A DNA stretch of 64,000 bases, taken from JABFRJ01 sp963847145 (GTDB taxonomy: Bacteria; Pseudomonadota; Alphaproteobacteria; Rhizobiales; Hyphomicrobiaceae). Shown piece after piece: positions 52,839-61,525 of this stretch. How positions within the stretch are numbered: position 1 is the stretch's first letter; every line of letters begins with the position of its first letter. The notes under the pieces are model-generated. The model saw only the letters and a program-made list of their open reading frames with translations. It had not been told where the DNA came from and did no database searches. Position numbers and translations under genes: made by a program. The stretch lies in NCBI GenBank assembly GCA_963847145.1, contig CAWJYN010000003.1, forward strand, positions 1,054,001-1,118,000, in the 5' to 3' direction.

Positions 52839-52976
52839 ACGGGTCGGGTTGAGCGCTTCCGCCCTTTGATCTCGGCTGGGCACCGGGGCCAGCGGGCAGA
52901 AGCGAACACCCAACCGAACGACGAAAGTTCGTGTTAGAACTATCGAGGCCGGAGATCGCGTAGAGCGATGCTCCGG

Positions 52977-53050
52977 TTTTCGATTCTTGGGGTTTTCAAT
53001 TCTTGGGGTTTTCGATTCTTGGGGTTTTCGATTTTTTGGGTTTTCGATTG
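52977..53050. repeat. 16-bp tandem repeat, about 4.6 copies
   Basis: The unit TTTTCGATTCTTGGGG is present at 52977, 52993 (one change), 53009 and 53025 (two changes), followed by a partial copy at 53041. Period 16 is maintained exactly. Copy number could vary between strains. Confidence 0.85.
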
Positions 53051-53308
53051 AAAATAGCGGGCCATTTACTTTTGATATTTTGTCGTCTGTTTGTGAGACT
53101 TGATATGGACATCGCGGCCTGTTTCGGTGACGTTCTCGGCACGGCTCCTTGGATACATCGCGATCACGGGCCATGATGGCCGGAGGCTCACGTTTGCCGA
53201 GTTTTGCCGTCCATGGCGCACCCTCCCGCGCACAGCGTCCCATGCGAGGCTGGCGCGAAGGCAGGTGGCAGCGTCGGAGGTGACGTCGGTCGCGCTCGCA
53301 TTTTCCTC

Positions 53309-53463
53309 TCGTCATCCTGGCGAAGGCCGGGGCCCACGACCTTCGGCCCATCGTCGCCAAGCGAAATCCGCGCAGTACATCGATATTCGTTCGGTATAGC
53401 TGTTGCCTGAAACCGAGAGCTTTGCCAGCTTGTCGTGGGTGCTGGCGTTCGCCGGGATGACGA
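53309..53463. repeat. MITE-like element with 32-bp imperfect inverted ends
   Basis: The left end TCGTCATCCTGGCGAAGGCC (53309 on, 32 bp to 53340) and the right end (53432-53463) match as inverted copies in 27 of 32 positions. The 155-bp unit has no coding capacity. The TCGTCATCCYGGCGAA motif resembles a repeat often found between alphaproteobacterial genes. Confidence 0.65.
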
Positions 53464-53545
53464 AAAACCGAGAGTGGCGGCTCCATGGTGGGGCGACACG
53501 CGCCGATGCAGTCGTCCATGGCATAGTTCCTGACTTGGAGTTCGC

Positions 53546-55594
53546 ATGACCGCCGACAATATCTTGCTTGCCCAATGGACCACGCCGTTTGGGATGGCGC
53601 CGTTTGATCGCATTTCGGATGCGGACTTCGTGCCTGCGTTCGAGACGGCCATGGCGCGGCACCTGGGCGAGATCGAGACAATCGCGTCGGCCGCGGCACC
53701 GCCGACGTTTGCGAATACGATCGAAGCGTTGGAGCTGGCGGGCGCGGACCTCACGCAAGTCAGTGCGGTCTTTTGGAACATTGCCGGCGCCGACACTAAC
53801 GATGCGCGGCAGGCCATCGAGCGCGCGATGGCGCCGCGGATGGCGCAGCACGGCACCGCGATCACGTCGAATGCCGCGTTGTTCAAGCGGGTGGATGATC
53901 TCTTCCAGCAGCGCGCGACATTGGGGCTGACGGCTGAGCAATTGCGCGTACTGGAGCGGACGCATCTGGGGTTTGTGCGCGCAGGCGCGACGCTGGCGCT
54001 GGCGCAGAAGGAGCGGATGGGCGCAATTACGCAACGGCTGGCGACGCTGGGTACGCAATTCTCGCAGAACGTGCTGGCTGACGAAAAGTCTTTCGAGTTG
54101 CCGTTGGCCACCGAAGCGGATCGCGCCGGTTTGCCGGCGTCTCTGGTGGCGGCGGCGGCGGAAGCGGCGCGGACGCGCAGCTCCAAGGCCAGTCATGTGA
54201 TCACGCTGTCGCGCTCGTTGATCGAGCCGTTCCTCACGCTTTCGACGCGGCGGGATCTGCGGGAGACCGCCTTCAAGGCGTGGATGAAGCGCGGCGGGAA
54301 CGGCGGCGCCACCGATAACCGCGCGATCGTCACGGAGATTTTGGCGCTCCGGCATGAACGGGCCCAGTTGCTCGGTTATGCGACGTTTGCCGACTACAAA
54401 CTCGACGACACGATGGCGAAGACGGCGGTGCGGGTGCGGGAATTGCTGGAGACCGTGTGGGGACCAGCGAAGGCACAGGCCGAGCGGGAGCGGGCGCGGC
54501 TGGCGGCGTTGGCGCAAGCGGACGGTGCCAATATCGCGATCGAGCCTTGGGATTGGCGGCATTATGCGGAGCGTGTGCGGGCGCAAGACTACGGGATCGA
54601 TGAAGCGGAGATCAAAGCGTATCTGCCGCTGGACCGCGTGATCGCTGCGGCGTTCGCGACAGCCACGCGGTTGTTTGGCCTGCAGTTTGCGGAGATCAAA
54701 ACGCTCGCCTTGTATCATCCGGATGTGCGGGCGTTTGAGGTGACAGACAGAGATGGCCGCCACGCCGGCGTGTTCCTCGGTGACTATTTCCATCGCCCCT
54801 CGAAGCGCAGTGGCGCGTGGATGAGTGCGTTCCGGAGCCAGGAAAAGCTGGCCGGCGACGTCCGGCCGATCATCGTCAATGTGTGCAACTTTGCGAAGCC
54901 TGAGGCGGGCGCGCAGGCGTTGCTGTCGATGGATGATGCGCGAACGCTGTTTCATGAATTCGGACATGGACTGCATGGGTTGATGTCGAACGTGACGTAT
55001 CCGTCGCTGGCGGGGACTGCGGTGGCACGAGACTTTGTGGAATTGCCGTCGCAGCTTTATGAGCACTGGCTGGGGACGCGCGAGGTGCTGGCGGAGTTTG
55101 CGCGGCATCATGAGACGGGCGCTGCGATGCCAGCGGCACTGATCGATAAATTGAAGGCGGCGCGGACGTTCAATCAAGGCTTCTCGACGGTGGAGTTTCT
55201 TGCATCCGCTATCGTCGACATTGATTTTCATGCGGCGACGGGTGCCGATGCTTTGCGTGATCCGATGGCGCGGCAGGCGGCGACGCTGGAGCGCATTGGC
55301 ATGCCGCGCGAGATCGTGATGCGGCATGCGACGCCGCACTTTGCGCACGTGTTTTCCGGCGATGGTTATTCGTCGGGCTACTACAGCTATCTGTGGTCGG
55401 AAGTGCTGGATGCCGATGCGTTTGCGGCGTTCGAAGAGACGGGGAATGTGTTTGATGCGGCGACGGCTGCGAAGCTGGCGCAATTTGTTTATGCGGCCGG
55501 CGGGTTGCGCGAGGAAGAGGCGGCGTATCAAGCGTTCCGTGGCCGTGCACCGAAGGTTGAGGGGTTGTTGCGGAAGCGCGGGTTGGTGGGGTGA
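53546..55594 (+). CDS. M3-family oligopeptidase (Dcp/OpdA-like)
   Basis: 682 residues, cytoplasmic. The zinc-binding motif HEFGH is in TLFHEFGHGLHGLMS (~residue 470) with the third ligand Glu in FVELPSQLYEHW. The whole thimet-oligopeptidase-type catalytic domain and its helical lid are present, with FFRSQEKLAGDVRPIIVNVCN-type core sequence before the motif. It degrades short peptides, either as oligopeptidase A or as dipeptidyl carboxypeptidase; the two cannot be told apart by eye. It stands alone. Confidence 0.93.
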   Translation: MTADNILLAQWTTPFGMAPFDRISDADFVPAFETAMARHLGEIETIASAAAPPTFANTIEALELAGADLTQVSAVFWNIAGADTNDARQAIERAMAPRMAQHGTAITSNAALFKRVDDLFQQRATLGLTAEQLRVLERTHLGFVRAGATLALAQKERMGAITQRLATLGTQFSQNVLADEKSFELPLATEADRAGLPASLVAAAAEAARTRSSKASHVITLSRSLIEPFLTLSTRRDLRETAFKAWMKRGGNGGATDNRAIVTEILALRHERAQLLGYATFADYKLDDTMAKTAVRVRELLETVWGPAKAQAERERARLAALAQADGANIAIEPWDWRHYAERVRAQDYGIDEAEIKAYLPLDRVIAAAFATATRLFGLQFAEIKTLALYHPDVRAFEVTDRDGRHAGVFLGDYFHRPSKRSGAWMSAFRSQEKLAGDVRPIIVNVCNFAKPEAGAQALLSMDDARTLFHEFGHGLHGLMSNVTYPSLAGTAVARDFVELPSQLYEHWLGTREVLAEFARHHETGAAMPAALIDKLKAARTFNQGFSTVEFLASAIVDIDFHAATGADALRDPMARQAATLERIGMPREIVMRHATPHFAHVFSGDGYSSGYYSYLWSEVLDADAFAAFEETGNVFDAATAAKLAQFVYAAGGLREEEAAYQAFRGRAPKVEGLLRKRGLVG

Positions 55595-55607
55595 GGGTGG
55601 GGCGGCT

Positions 55608-55690
55608 TGGGGACAGGCACCTGAACGGCGCAGAAAGATTTGCGCGATCATGGAACCGCGGGCGCCACGCCGTTCAGGTGCCTGTCCCCA
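55608..55690. repeat. 23-bp perfect inverted repeat behind the M3 peptidase gene
   Basis: TGGGGACAGGCACCTGAACG... (55608-55630) and its exact complement (55668-55690) are 23 bp long with a 37-bp loop. GGGGACAGGCACC is a core met in REP elements of several proteobacteria. The stem starts about 14 bp after the stop codon and may also end transcription. Confidence 0.85.
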
Positions 55691-56302
55691 GATCGACGTC
55701 CGGCATTACGCATCGCTAACGGCCCAGGCTTGCGCCTTACCGTTTCTCTCTCAGTCTTCGCCCCAAGAAAATCCCGGGGAGAGCGCGACTTCAGCCGCAC
55801 CTGTGAGGGCTCACCTTTTAGAGTGAACCCGAGGCCTCGTTTTGCGCACAGCCGCAAAATCCGACCCCAACGGCCGCAGCCGCGCTCTGTGTGCTGAGAT
55901 TATTTTTCTCTGGTGAATTTCAACTTTGCCAGTCACCTGGGCATCAGGTGTCACCGCGAGGCGTGCGCCGCTTCTCCGACACCGGTGGACGCGACATGCA
56001 CGCAGCCGTCTCGCAGGCGAGACGATTCATTTCATTTCACAGCACGCTCGCGGGAGTAAAGCGGTTCTAGACCCACCCCGGGTCCGCGAGTGAAACCAGC
56101 ATCTCACACGTCGCTGAAAAATCAACTTATTGGTGTTGCGATGGTTTATGCGCGGATGACCGGTGCGGCGTGCAACAACGTCCGCTGTTGCCTCAACAGT
56201 GTCCAGAGTCTTGCGTGTAAGAACAAAACGGTCTGGGCCAGGAAGAGACGTGGTGACCCAAATAAAGTGCGGCAGTTGGGCCATCGATAACGGACCACCT
56301 GA
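55691..56302. other. Non-coding region between the peptidase and exporter genes
   Basis: About 610 bp, with no convincing gene. It contains a perfect short hairpin CGTCTCGC-AG-GCGAGACG (56007-56024) and a longer CTCGCGG/CCGCGAG pair (~56048-56098). It converges on the exporter operon end. Some stretches look like degraded repeat copies. Confidence 0.5.
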
Positions 56303-57025
56303 CTATAGACGAGCCAATGTATCCCCCACGATCCGGCCGTCCTCAAGTGTGATGATCCGGTCGGCCATTTCGATGATGCGGTTGTCGTGGGTGACCATCA
56401 TCGTGGTGGTGCCGCGCTCCGCGCCAAGACGCTTCAGCATGCGCACGACGAGTCCGCCGCTGTCCTTGTCCAGGGCTGCAGTCGGCTCATCTGCGAAAAC
56501 AATGTCGGGGTTGCCGACCAGCGCGCGCGCCACCGCGACACGCTGTTTCTGGCCGCCGGACAATTGCGCTGGCCAATAGTCGAGCCGATCGCCGAGGCCG
56601 AGCGCTGTCAGCAGATGGGCGGAAGCGTCGCGCCAGTCGGGCATTGTCTGCGCGCCATGCACTTCGAGGCCCATGCGTACGTTCTGCATCGCCGTGAGGC
56701 TTTCGTGGAGATTGTGCGCCTGGAAGATGAAGCCGAGCCGGCGGCGGCTGGCGACGAGCAGATCTTCTGTGGCGCCGTGCAACTCGGTGCCGAGCAATTC
56801 GATGCTGCCCTCCTCAACACGACGCAGACAGCCCATCAGGGTCAGCAGCGTCGTCTTCCCAGACCCAGATGCGCCGACGAGCACCGTCAGTTTACCGCGC
56901 TCGATGGCCAGAGCGATGTTGTACAAAACCTGCTTTCTCGCCTCGCCCTCGCCGAACCAATGGTTGAGGCCACGCACAACGATGGACGAAGTCGGTTCGG
57001 TCTGCGTTGCGTCTAGATCGTCCAT
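56303..57025 (-). CDS. ABC exporter ATPase, DevA type
   Basis: About 240 residues from the ATG at 57025. Walker A GASGSGKTT, Q-loop FIFQAHNLHESLTAMQNVRMGLE, signature LSGGQKQR and Walker B IVFADEPTAALD are intact. The NHWFGEGEARKQVL start and close linkage to a DevC permease and a HlyD-like adaptor place it in the DevBCA/MacB-like exporter group. It powers export of a lipid, glycolipid or drug. The end of the permease gene lies 9 bp away. Confidence 0.9.
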   Translation of the reverse strand: MDDLDATQTEPTSSIVVRGLNHWFGEGEARKQVLYNIALAIERGKLTVLVGASGSGKTTLLTLMGCLRRVEEGSIELLGTELHGATEDLLVASRRRLGFIFQAHNLHESLTAMQNVRMGLEVHGAQTMPDWRDASAHLLTALGLGDRLDYWPAQLSGGQKQRVAVARALVGNPDIVFADEPTAALDKDSGGLVVRMLKRLGAERGTTTMMVTHDNRIIEMADRIITLEDGRIVGDTLARL

Positions 57026-57033
57026 CCCCGACC

Positions 57034-58221
57034 TCAAAACAGATCTGCGGGGTTCGCCTTGGCGAGACGGCGCGTCGCGATCGCGCCGGATAGCGAGCAC
57101 ATGGCGATCGTGCCGAGTAAAACAGCGACCGCACGCAACGCAGTCATATTCACCGGCAGACCTGTTGCGGCCGACACGAGCACGTAAAGGCCGAGGGCGA
57201 CGATCAAGCCTGGAATGAAACCGAATACGGCGAGAATCAATGCTTCTTCGAAGACGATGCCAAGGAAGAAGCGCTGCGGATAGCCGATGGCTTTGAACGT
57301 TGCGTACTCACGGATGTGGTCGGCGACGTCGGTGGAGAGTACCTGGTAGACGATGATGCAGCCAACCATGATGCCGATGATAACGCCGAATCCGAACACG
57401 ATACCGACAGGCTTCTGTGTTGTTTGGAACGCGGTATCCTTGGCCATGGTCTCATCAAGAGACTGAACGATCGTGTCGTAGGCCGGCAAACGCTGCCGCA
57501 GTTCCGCAGTGATTGCCTCACGGTCTGCGCCGGGTTCGGTGCGCAGCAGAATGTGGTTTGGCGCACCGGCGACACGTTGCGGAAATAGCTTCAGGAACGT
57601 CTGATCGGAAACGACCAGATAACCATCGGCCGCAAAGCCGCCACCAATCTCGAACGTGCCCGTGACTGTCAACGTTCGCCCTCGTGTTTCAAACACGAGA
57701 GGCTTGCCTGCAGCGATGTTCGAAAAAACTGGCTTGGGAACATTGCGGGTTTTGCTATCAATCAATGCGACATCGGGGAGCTTCAATTGGTCCAACGCGG
57801 CATTGATACCGGGTGTTTTGAACGTCGGTTGCGTCGGATCGATCCCAAACGTGTCGAGCGTGCGTATCGTGCCGTCGGGCTGCTTCCAGTCAATCTTCGC
57901 AAAATAGAGGGGCGTCGCAGCCTGGACGCCCGGCACGGCGAGCGCTTCGTACATTCTTTGGCGCGGCAGCGGGCTGCCGTCAGCCAGCGTATTCATGTCG
58001 GACGCCGATAGGAGGATTTCGGCGTTCATCTGCCGATAGGGGAACTTGATGGTCTCGATCATCGCGCCGAGAAACCCCAGCTGCATCAGGATAAGAATGT
58101 CGGCGAACGCGACGCCAGCCAGTGCCGCCGCAAGGCGAACTTTGTTGTGCACGAGTTGCAGCCAGCCTATCGGCAAGCGCCCCATCAGCCGTTCAAAAAA
58201 ACTTTCCAGCAGCCGGGTCAT
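57034..58221 (-). CDS. ABC exporter permease, DevC type
   Basis: 395 residues with the MacB-like layout: one N-terminal helix (LAAALAGVAFADILILMQLGFLG), a large periplasmic domain (~70-270) and three C-terminal helices, including GIVFGFGVIIGIMVGCIIVYQVL. Its GWLQLVHNKVRLAAALAG start is characteristic of DevC. It connects the ATPase to the adaptor and the outer-membrane channel. Start and stop of neighbouring genes overlap or nearly so, showing a single operon. Confidence 0.9.
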   Translation of the reverse strand: MTRLLESFFERLMGRLPIGWLQLVHNKVRLAAALAGVAFADILILMQLGFLGAMIETIKFPYRQMNAEILLSASDMNTLADGSPLPRQRMYEALAVPGVQAATPLYFAKIDWKQPDGTIRTLDTFGIDPTQPTFKTPGINAALDQLKLPDVALIDSKTRNVPKPVFSNIAAGKPLVFETRGRTLTVTGTFEIGGGFAADGYLVVSDQTFLKLFPQRVAGAPNHILLRTEPGADREAITAELRQRLPAYDTIVQSLDETMAKDTAFQTTQKPVGIVFGFGVIIGIMVGCIIVYQVLSTDVADHIREYATFKAIGYPQRFFLGIVFEEALILAVFGFIPGLIVALGLYVLVSAATGLPVNMTALRAVAVLLGTIAMCSLSGAIATRRLAKANPADLF

Positions 58222-59414
58222 GGCTGCTCCTTGATCGTGATGCGCCCGGTGACCTGAAGATTGGTAAACCGCTTGGCACGCGCCGAAGATGCCGGATCGA
58301 GGCGGACATCCACCTTTACAACGCGCGCGTCGGTGTTGGCGGCTGGAGACGGATCTACAACGGTCTGCCGGCTCACTTCCAGCCCGACCTTCGAGACTTC
58401 ACCCTTGAGAGGCGCACCCAGAGCCTCGGCTGTCACGTCCACGGCATCGCCGACAGCAACGCGGCCGATCTGGGTTTGATAAACCTCGATCTCGGCCGTC
58501 ATGTGTTCAATGTCACCCATATTGAGCACGCCCTTTGCGCCGGGCTTTTCGCCCGGACGCACATGAATGGTCAAAACAGTGCCTGCGCGGGACGCGCGGA
58601 TGTAGGCTTTCTCCAGATCCTGTTCCGCACGCACGAGGTCGGCCTTGGCGGCGTCAAGATTTCGCGTGGCGACGATGACGTCTGGTTGCTCGTCGGGCTT
58701 GGCGTTGTCGTATCGTGACAGCGTAGCCGTGAGGCGTTCCACCTCGCGGGTGGCTTCATCGCGCGCGGTCCGCTTCTGATCAGACGCAACGGCCGTCGAG
58801 ATGCCGCGCTTGTAAAGCGCATCGGTCCGCTCGAATTCGCGAACAGCATTGGCAAGCGTTGCGCGCGCACGGTCCAGCGCGGCCTTGCCCTCGTCGCGGC
58901 TCGCGCGGACGGAGGCGCGGGTCTGTGCAAGGGAGGCTTCGCGCGACCGAATGGTTGCGCGTGCGGCTTCGATCGCAGCTGTCATGGACGGTTCGTTGTC
59001 GAGCGTAGCGAGAATGGCGCCGGCCTCGACAACGTCGCCCTCGTTGGCCTTGATGGTTGCGATGCGGGCATCGTTGGCACCGAACGGCGGGGACACTGTC
59101 GTGATGTCGCCGAGCGGTATCAGCCTGCCCAGACCAACCACCTGGCGTGACAGACTTGCCTTAGCTATTGGCGCTGGCGTCGATCCAACGGGAACTGCAA
59201 TCGGATGTTTTGTTCCGCCTCCCGGTTGGAGCTTGAGCAGTTCGAAAACCTTGCGAAGGCCTGGAGGCTGAAAATAGAGGCCGATGATGCCACCGAGCAT
59301 GACAAGTCCGGCCATGAGCGGCACAAATCGCAACCGACGCAGCAAAGCCGACCAAGGTAAGGCCGCGACCGGCTGCGCTTGGTCGCGCGGGACGATCAGC
59401 TTAGGCAACGGCAC
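58218..59414 (-). CDS. HlyD-family periplasmic adaptor, DevB type
   Basis: 398 residues. A short cytoplasmic start, one membrane helix (LRFVPLMAGLVMLGGIIGLYF), then the barrel-lipoyl-hairpin layout: RLIPLGDITTVSPPFGANDARIATIKANEGDVVEAGAILATLDNEP, a long helical hairpin (~130-270) and a C-terminal barrel (PGEKPGAKGVLNMGDIEHMTAEIEVYQTQIGRV). It joins DevC to an outer-membrane channel. It is the first gene of the operon and overlaps the permease start by 4 bp; a DUF2141 remnant and the tetR gene stand upstream. Confidence 0.9.
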   Translation of the reverse strand: MPLPKLIVPRDQAQPVAALPWSALLRRLRFVPLMAGLVMLGGIIGLYFQPPGLRKVFELLKLQPGGGTKHPIAVPVGSTPAPIAKASLSRQVVGLGRLIPLGDITTVSPPFGANDARIATIKANEGDVVEAGAILATLDNEPSMTAAIEAARATIRSREASLAQTRASVRASRDEGKAALDRARATLANAVREFERTDALYKRGISTAVASDQKRTARDEATREVERLTATLSRYDNAKPDEQPDVIVATRNLDAAKADLVRAEQDLEKAYIRASRAGTVLTIHVRPGEKPGAKGVLNMGDIEHMTAEIEVYQTQIGRVAVGDAVDVTAEALGAPLKGEVSKVGLEVSRQTVVDPSPAANTDARVVKVDVRLDPASSARAKRFTNLQVTGRITIKEQP

Positions 59415-59490
59415 GACATTGCCTACGTCGCTCTGAGTTCGTATCCTTTCGCGCCGATGTCATGGCGTTTCCCTTGGCTGCGGCTCTCCA

Positions 59491-59845
59491 TCAGAACAGA
59501 CATTGAGCCTGAAGCGAAATGGCCTTTGTCGCGGGTACCGCAATGCGACCCTTCTCAAATGTCGGCAGATTGGCCATGCCAAGTTTCGGGTTGTTGGTAA
59601 GCCCGATACCCGACTTCGGCGCACCGATAAGGTTTGTTTCCGGCTTGCCCAGGCGCATCTCGTCATGAAACATCGACACCGCATAAGCATCTGCTGGCAG
59701 TTCACCAAAGGACATCCTCGGGGCCGTCGCCTTTGCGTAAGCCGGTCACCGTAACATCAAGCGCATTTGCATGCAGGGCGGGTAGCGACACCAGTAAAGT
59801 TGCTGCGATGCTGAGATTGCGAGAGAAGCGGCCTGAGCGTCTCAT
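59491..59845 (-). pseudogene. DUF2141 secreted protein, frameshifted and probably internally deleted
   Basis: The first frame opens with a signal peptide (MRRSGRFSRNLSIAATLLVS...ALHANA) and the DUF2141 start ALDVTVTGLRKGDG, but stops after GPEDVLW at ~59702. The second frame carries the family's end: SFGELPADAYAVSMFHDEM, GKPETNLIGAPKSGIGLTNNPK and LPTFEKGRIAV. Even after the 1-base repair, about 30 residues that DUF2141 proteins usually have between these parts are missing. It is upstream of the exporter operon on the same strand and was probably its first gene. Confidence 0.65.
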
Positions 59846-59882
59846 GATCGATCTCCGAATGTAAGTAGCTGCGAAGCGGATC

Positions 59883-59928
59883 TTGGACATGCTGTGTGAA
59901 ATGCGTATAATTTATGACCGCTTAGTCA
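59883..59928 (+). promoter_or_regulatory. Promoter and TetR-type operator before the tetR gene
   Basis: TTGGAC (59883-59888), 17 bp and TATAAT (59906-59911) make a near-ideal sigma-70 promoter. A palindrome, TGACCGCTTAGTCA (59915-59928), covers the expected start of transcription and fits the TGAC-N6-GTCA operators of many exporter-linked TetR proteins. Binding is inferred. Confidence 0.7.
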
Positions 59929-59958
59929 ATAAATAAATGAACGAGAGCGCGCTGCCCA

Positions 59959-60588
59959 ATGGCTAAGACGAAAGCAGTCGTTAAGAAGCGGGGCCGCCCA
60001 CGCAAGGACGAGAGGCCGGCGGAGATCTTAGAGGCGGGTTTTCGCGAGTTTGCTGACAAAGGCTTCTTGGCAACACGGCTCGATGACGTCGCCGCGCGCG
60101 CCGGCGTGGCCAAGGGCACGGTCTACCTCTACTACGAAAGCAAGGAGGCGCTGTTCGAAGCGGCCGTGCGGTCACGCGTGATGCCGGTTGTCGCTCAGGT
60201 GGGCACGTTGGCAGACGCACACGACGGGCCGACGATCGAATTGCTGCGGTTGATCGTGAGGACCATGTATGTCCGGCTTGCCGATCCCGAGGTGCGAACG
60301 CTGATGCGTATCCTCATCGCCGATGGCCAGAGGTTCCCGGGCCTCATCAAGTTCTATCATCGCGAGGTGTTGTCCAAACTGACGGCCGTTCTGAATGCCC
60401 TCATTCAGCGCGGCGTAAGCCGTGGCGAATATCGCAAGGGCGCACTCACCGATCTGCCCGAAGTTCTCGTAGCACCAGGCGTCATGGGCGCCATCTGGCA
60501 GATGACTTTCGCGAGTGAGGAAGAAATTTCGCTCGAACGTTTTCTCGAAGCTCATCTCGATTTGATCGAGCGTTGCTTAAGGAAATAG
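59959..60588 (+). CDS. TetR/AcrR-family transcriptional regulator
   Basis: 209 residues. A basic N-terminal extension (KAVVKKRGRPRKDERPAEIL) precedes the helix-turn-helix ATRLDDVAARAGVAKGTVYLYYESKEALF. The C-terminal ligand domain is of the AcrR type found next to exporter genes. The ligand is unknown. It is divergent from the DUF2141 remnant and DevBCA-like operon and probably represses both and itself through the operator at 59915-59928. An ATG at 59959 follows CGCTGCCCA without a clear Shine-Dalgarno. Confidence 0.93.
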   Translation: MAKTKAVVKKRGRPRKDERPAEILEAGFREFADKGFLATRLDDVAARAGVAKGTVYLYYESKEALFEAAVRSRVMPVVAQVGTLADAHDGPTIELLRLIVRTMYVRLADPEVRTLMRILIADGQRFPGLIKFYHREVLSKLTAVLNALIQRGVSRGEYRKGALTDLPEVLVAPGVMGAIWQMTFASEEEISLERFLEAHLDLIERCLRK

Positions 60589-60970
60589 GGCAATCGCGTC
60601 CGGACTTCCATCGAAACCGGACCATGCATTAAGAACTCCCGTCGGTCGCTCAGGATCAGATTCAAGCGGCGGCGCTACCTCGTCGCCACGCTCGAACTAC
60701 CTCCCGAAGCTGCCAAACCGGCCCGCTGTTGACAAGTCTGGCAGATGATCCCCCGATAGCGATCGGCGTTGCGGCGAGGCACGTTATGGCGGTCCGGGAC
60801 AGAAAGAGACGCTGCGGGCTGTGACGTTCGTTTCAGCGCACCCCCCTCTCCCCCGTGTTCCCGGAATTCGGGCGGCGCGGTTCAGCGCTGACCAAATATC
60901 CTTTACCAAGCAGATTGGTCCGCTACACTCGCCGCATGGACGGTCGACTGTCTAAAGCATCTTCGTTTAC
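60589..60970. other. Non-coding region between tetR and the GIY-YIG gene
   Basis: About 380 bp; nothing convincing apart from short palindromes such as CCGATAGCGATCGG around 60755. The last 35 bp may hold the lost start of the GIY-YIG gene (see that entry). Confidence 0.5.
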
Positions 60971-61258
60971 ATGACGGCGAGCGAGGCACGCGGCGTCATC
61001 TATGCAGGCATGAGCAGCGATCTCTCGGGCCGCGCGTGGCAACATCGAGATCGCATCCTCGACGGCTCTACAAAACGCACTTGGGCGGGCCGGCTCGTCT
61101 ATTTCGAGCACCACCAAACGGCGGCGACGGCGGCGACGCGCGAGCGTTTGATGAAGCGCTGGCGCCGCGATTGGAAGATTGAACCGATCGAAAAAGCCAA
61201 TCCGACGTGGCGGGATTTATATCCCAATGCGGTGCGCTTGTTCGGGCTCGCGCCTTGA
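60971..61258 (+). CDS. GIY-YIG endonuclease-fold protein, N-terminus possibly shifted
   Basis: 95 residues as called, an YhbQ-like single-domain GIY-YIG protein: GVIYAGMSSDLSGRAWQHRD, LVYFEHHQTAATAATRERLMKRWRR, WKIEPIEKANPTWRDLYP. Related proteins begin one strand earlier (xVYxLxS...). In this frame the bases before the ATG read IFVYM but meet a stop at 60953; another ATG at 60936 with MDGRLSKA leads into it if one base is added near 60960. So a 1-base loss near the start is likely. The role of such small proteins in vivo is uncertain. Confidence 0.8.
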   Translation: MTASEARGVIYAGMSSDLSGRAWQHRDRILDGSTKRTWAGRLVYFEHHQTAATAATRERLMKRWRRDWKIEPIEKANPTWRDLYPNAVRLFGLAP

Positions 61259-61476
61259 GACGGCGCTCCAAGGGCGGCCGGCAAAGATGCCGGATATTTG
61301 GTCAGCGCCAAGAGCGCCGTCCAAATTCCGGGAACGCGGTGGAGGGGGTGGTGTTTTTCTAACCGCACCGGGTCAAAACCGCTCCAAAATTCTCTTTTCC
61401 ATGCGCCGGATTTTACGGCGAACCAGTGGGCAGGACTGTGTGTTCGCACATAGTGCCTTGCCCCCGTTGCCGCCGT

Positions 61477-61515
61477 CACCTTCTCCCCGTTTCGATCGGC
61501 AACGGGGAGAAGGTG
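61477..61515. repeat. 15-bp perfect inverted repeat behind the MBL-fold gene
   Basis: CACCTTCTCCCCGTT (61477-61491), 9-bp loop, then the exact complement (61501-61515). No T run follows on the minus strand. It lies 10 bp behind the metallo-hydrolase stop. This kind of CTTCTCCCCG stem is common between alphaproteobacterial genes and may serve as a terminator or mRNA-end stabiliser. Confidence 0.75.
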
Positions 61516-61525
61516 TGGCAGACGC

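Larger units (their letters stand above)
52839..53545. other. Long non-coding region with tandem repeats and an inverted-repeat element
   Basis: 707 bp without a gene. It contains the 16-bp tandem repeat array at 52977-53050 and the MITE-like inverted repeats at 53309-53463. Reading frames through it are low-complexity products of the repeats. Confidence 0.6.

Noticed and set aside
52977..53050. Possible CRISPR array
   Set aside because: The units are contiguous, 16 bp long and without spacers; no cas gene is present.
53312..55651. 779-codon minus-strand frame opposite the M3 peptidase gene
   Set aside because: It is the antisense shadow of a well-supported peptidase with an HEFGH site; its product is Arg/His/Gln-rich with no motif.
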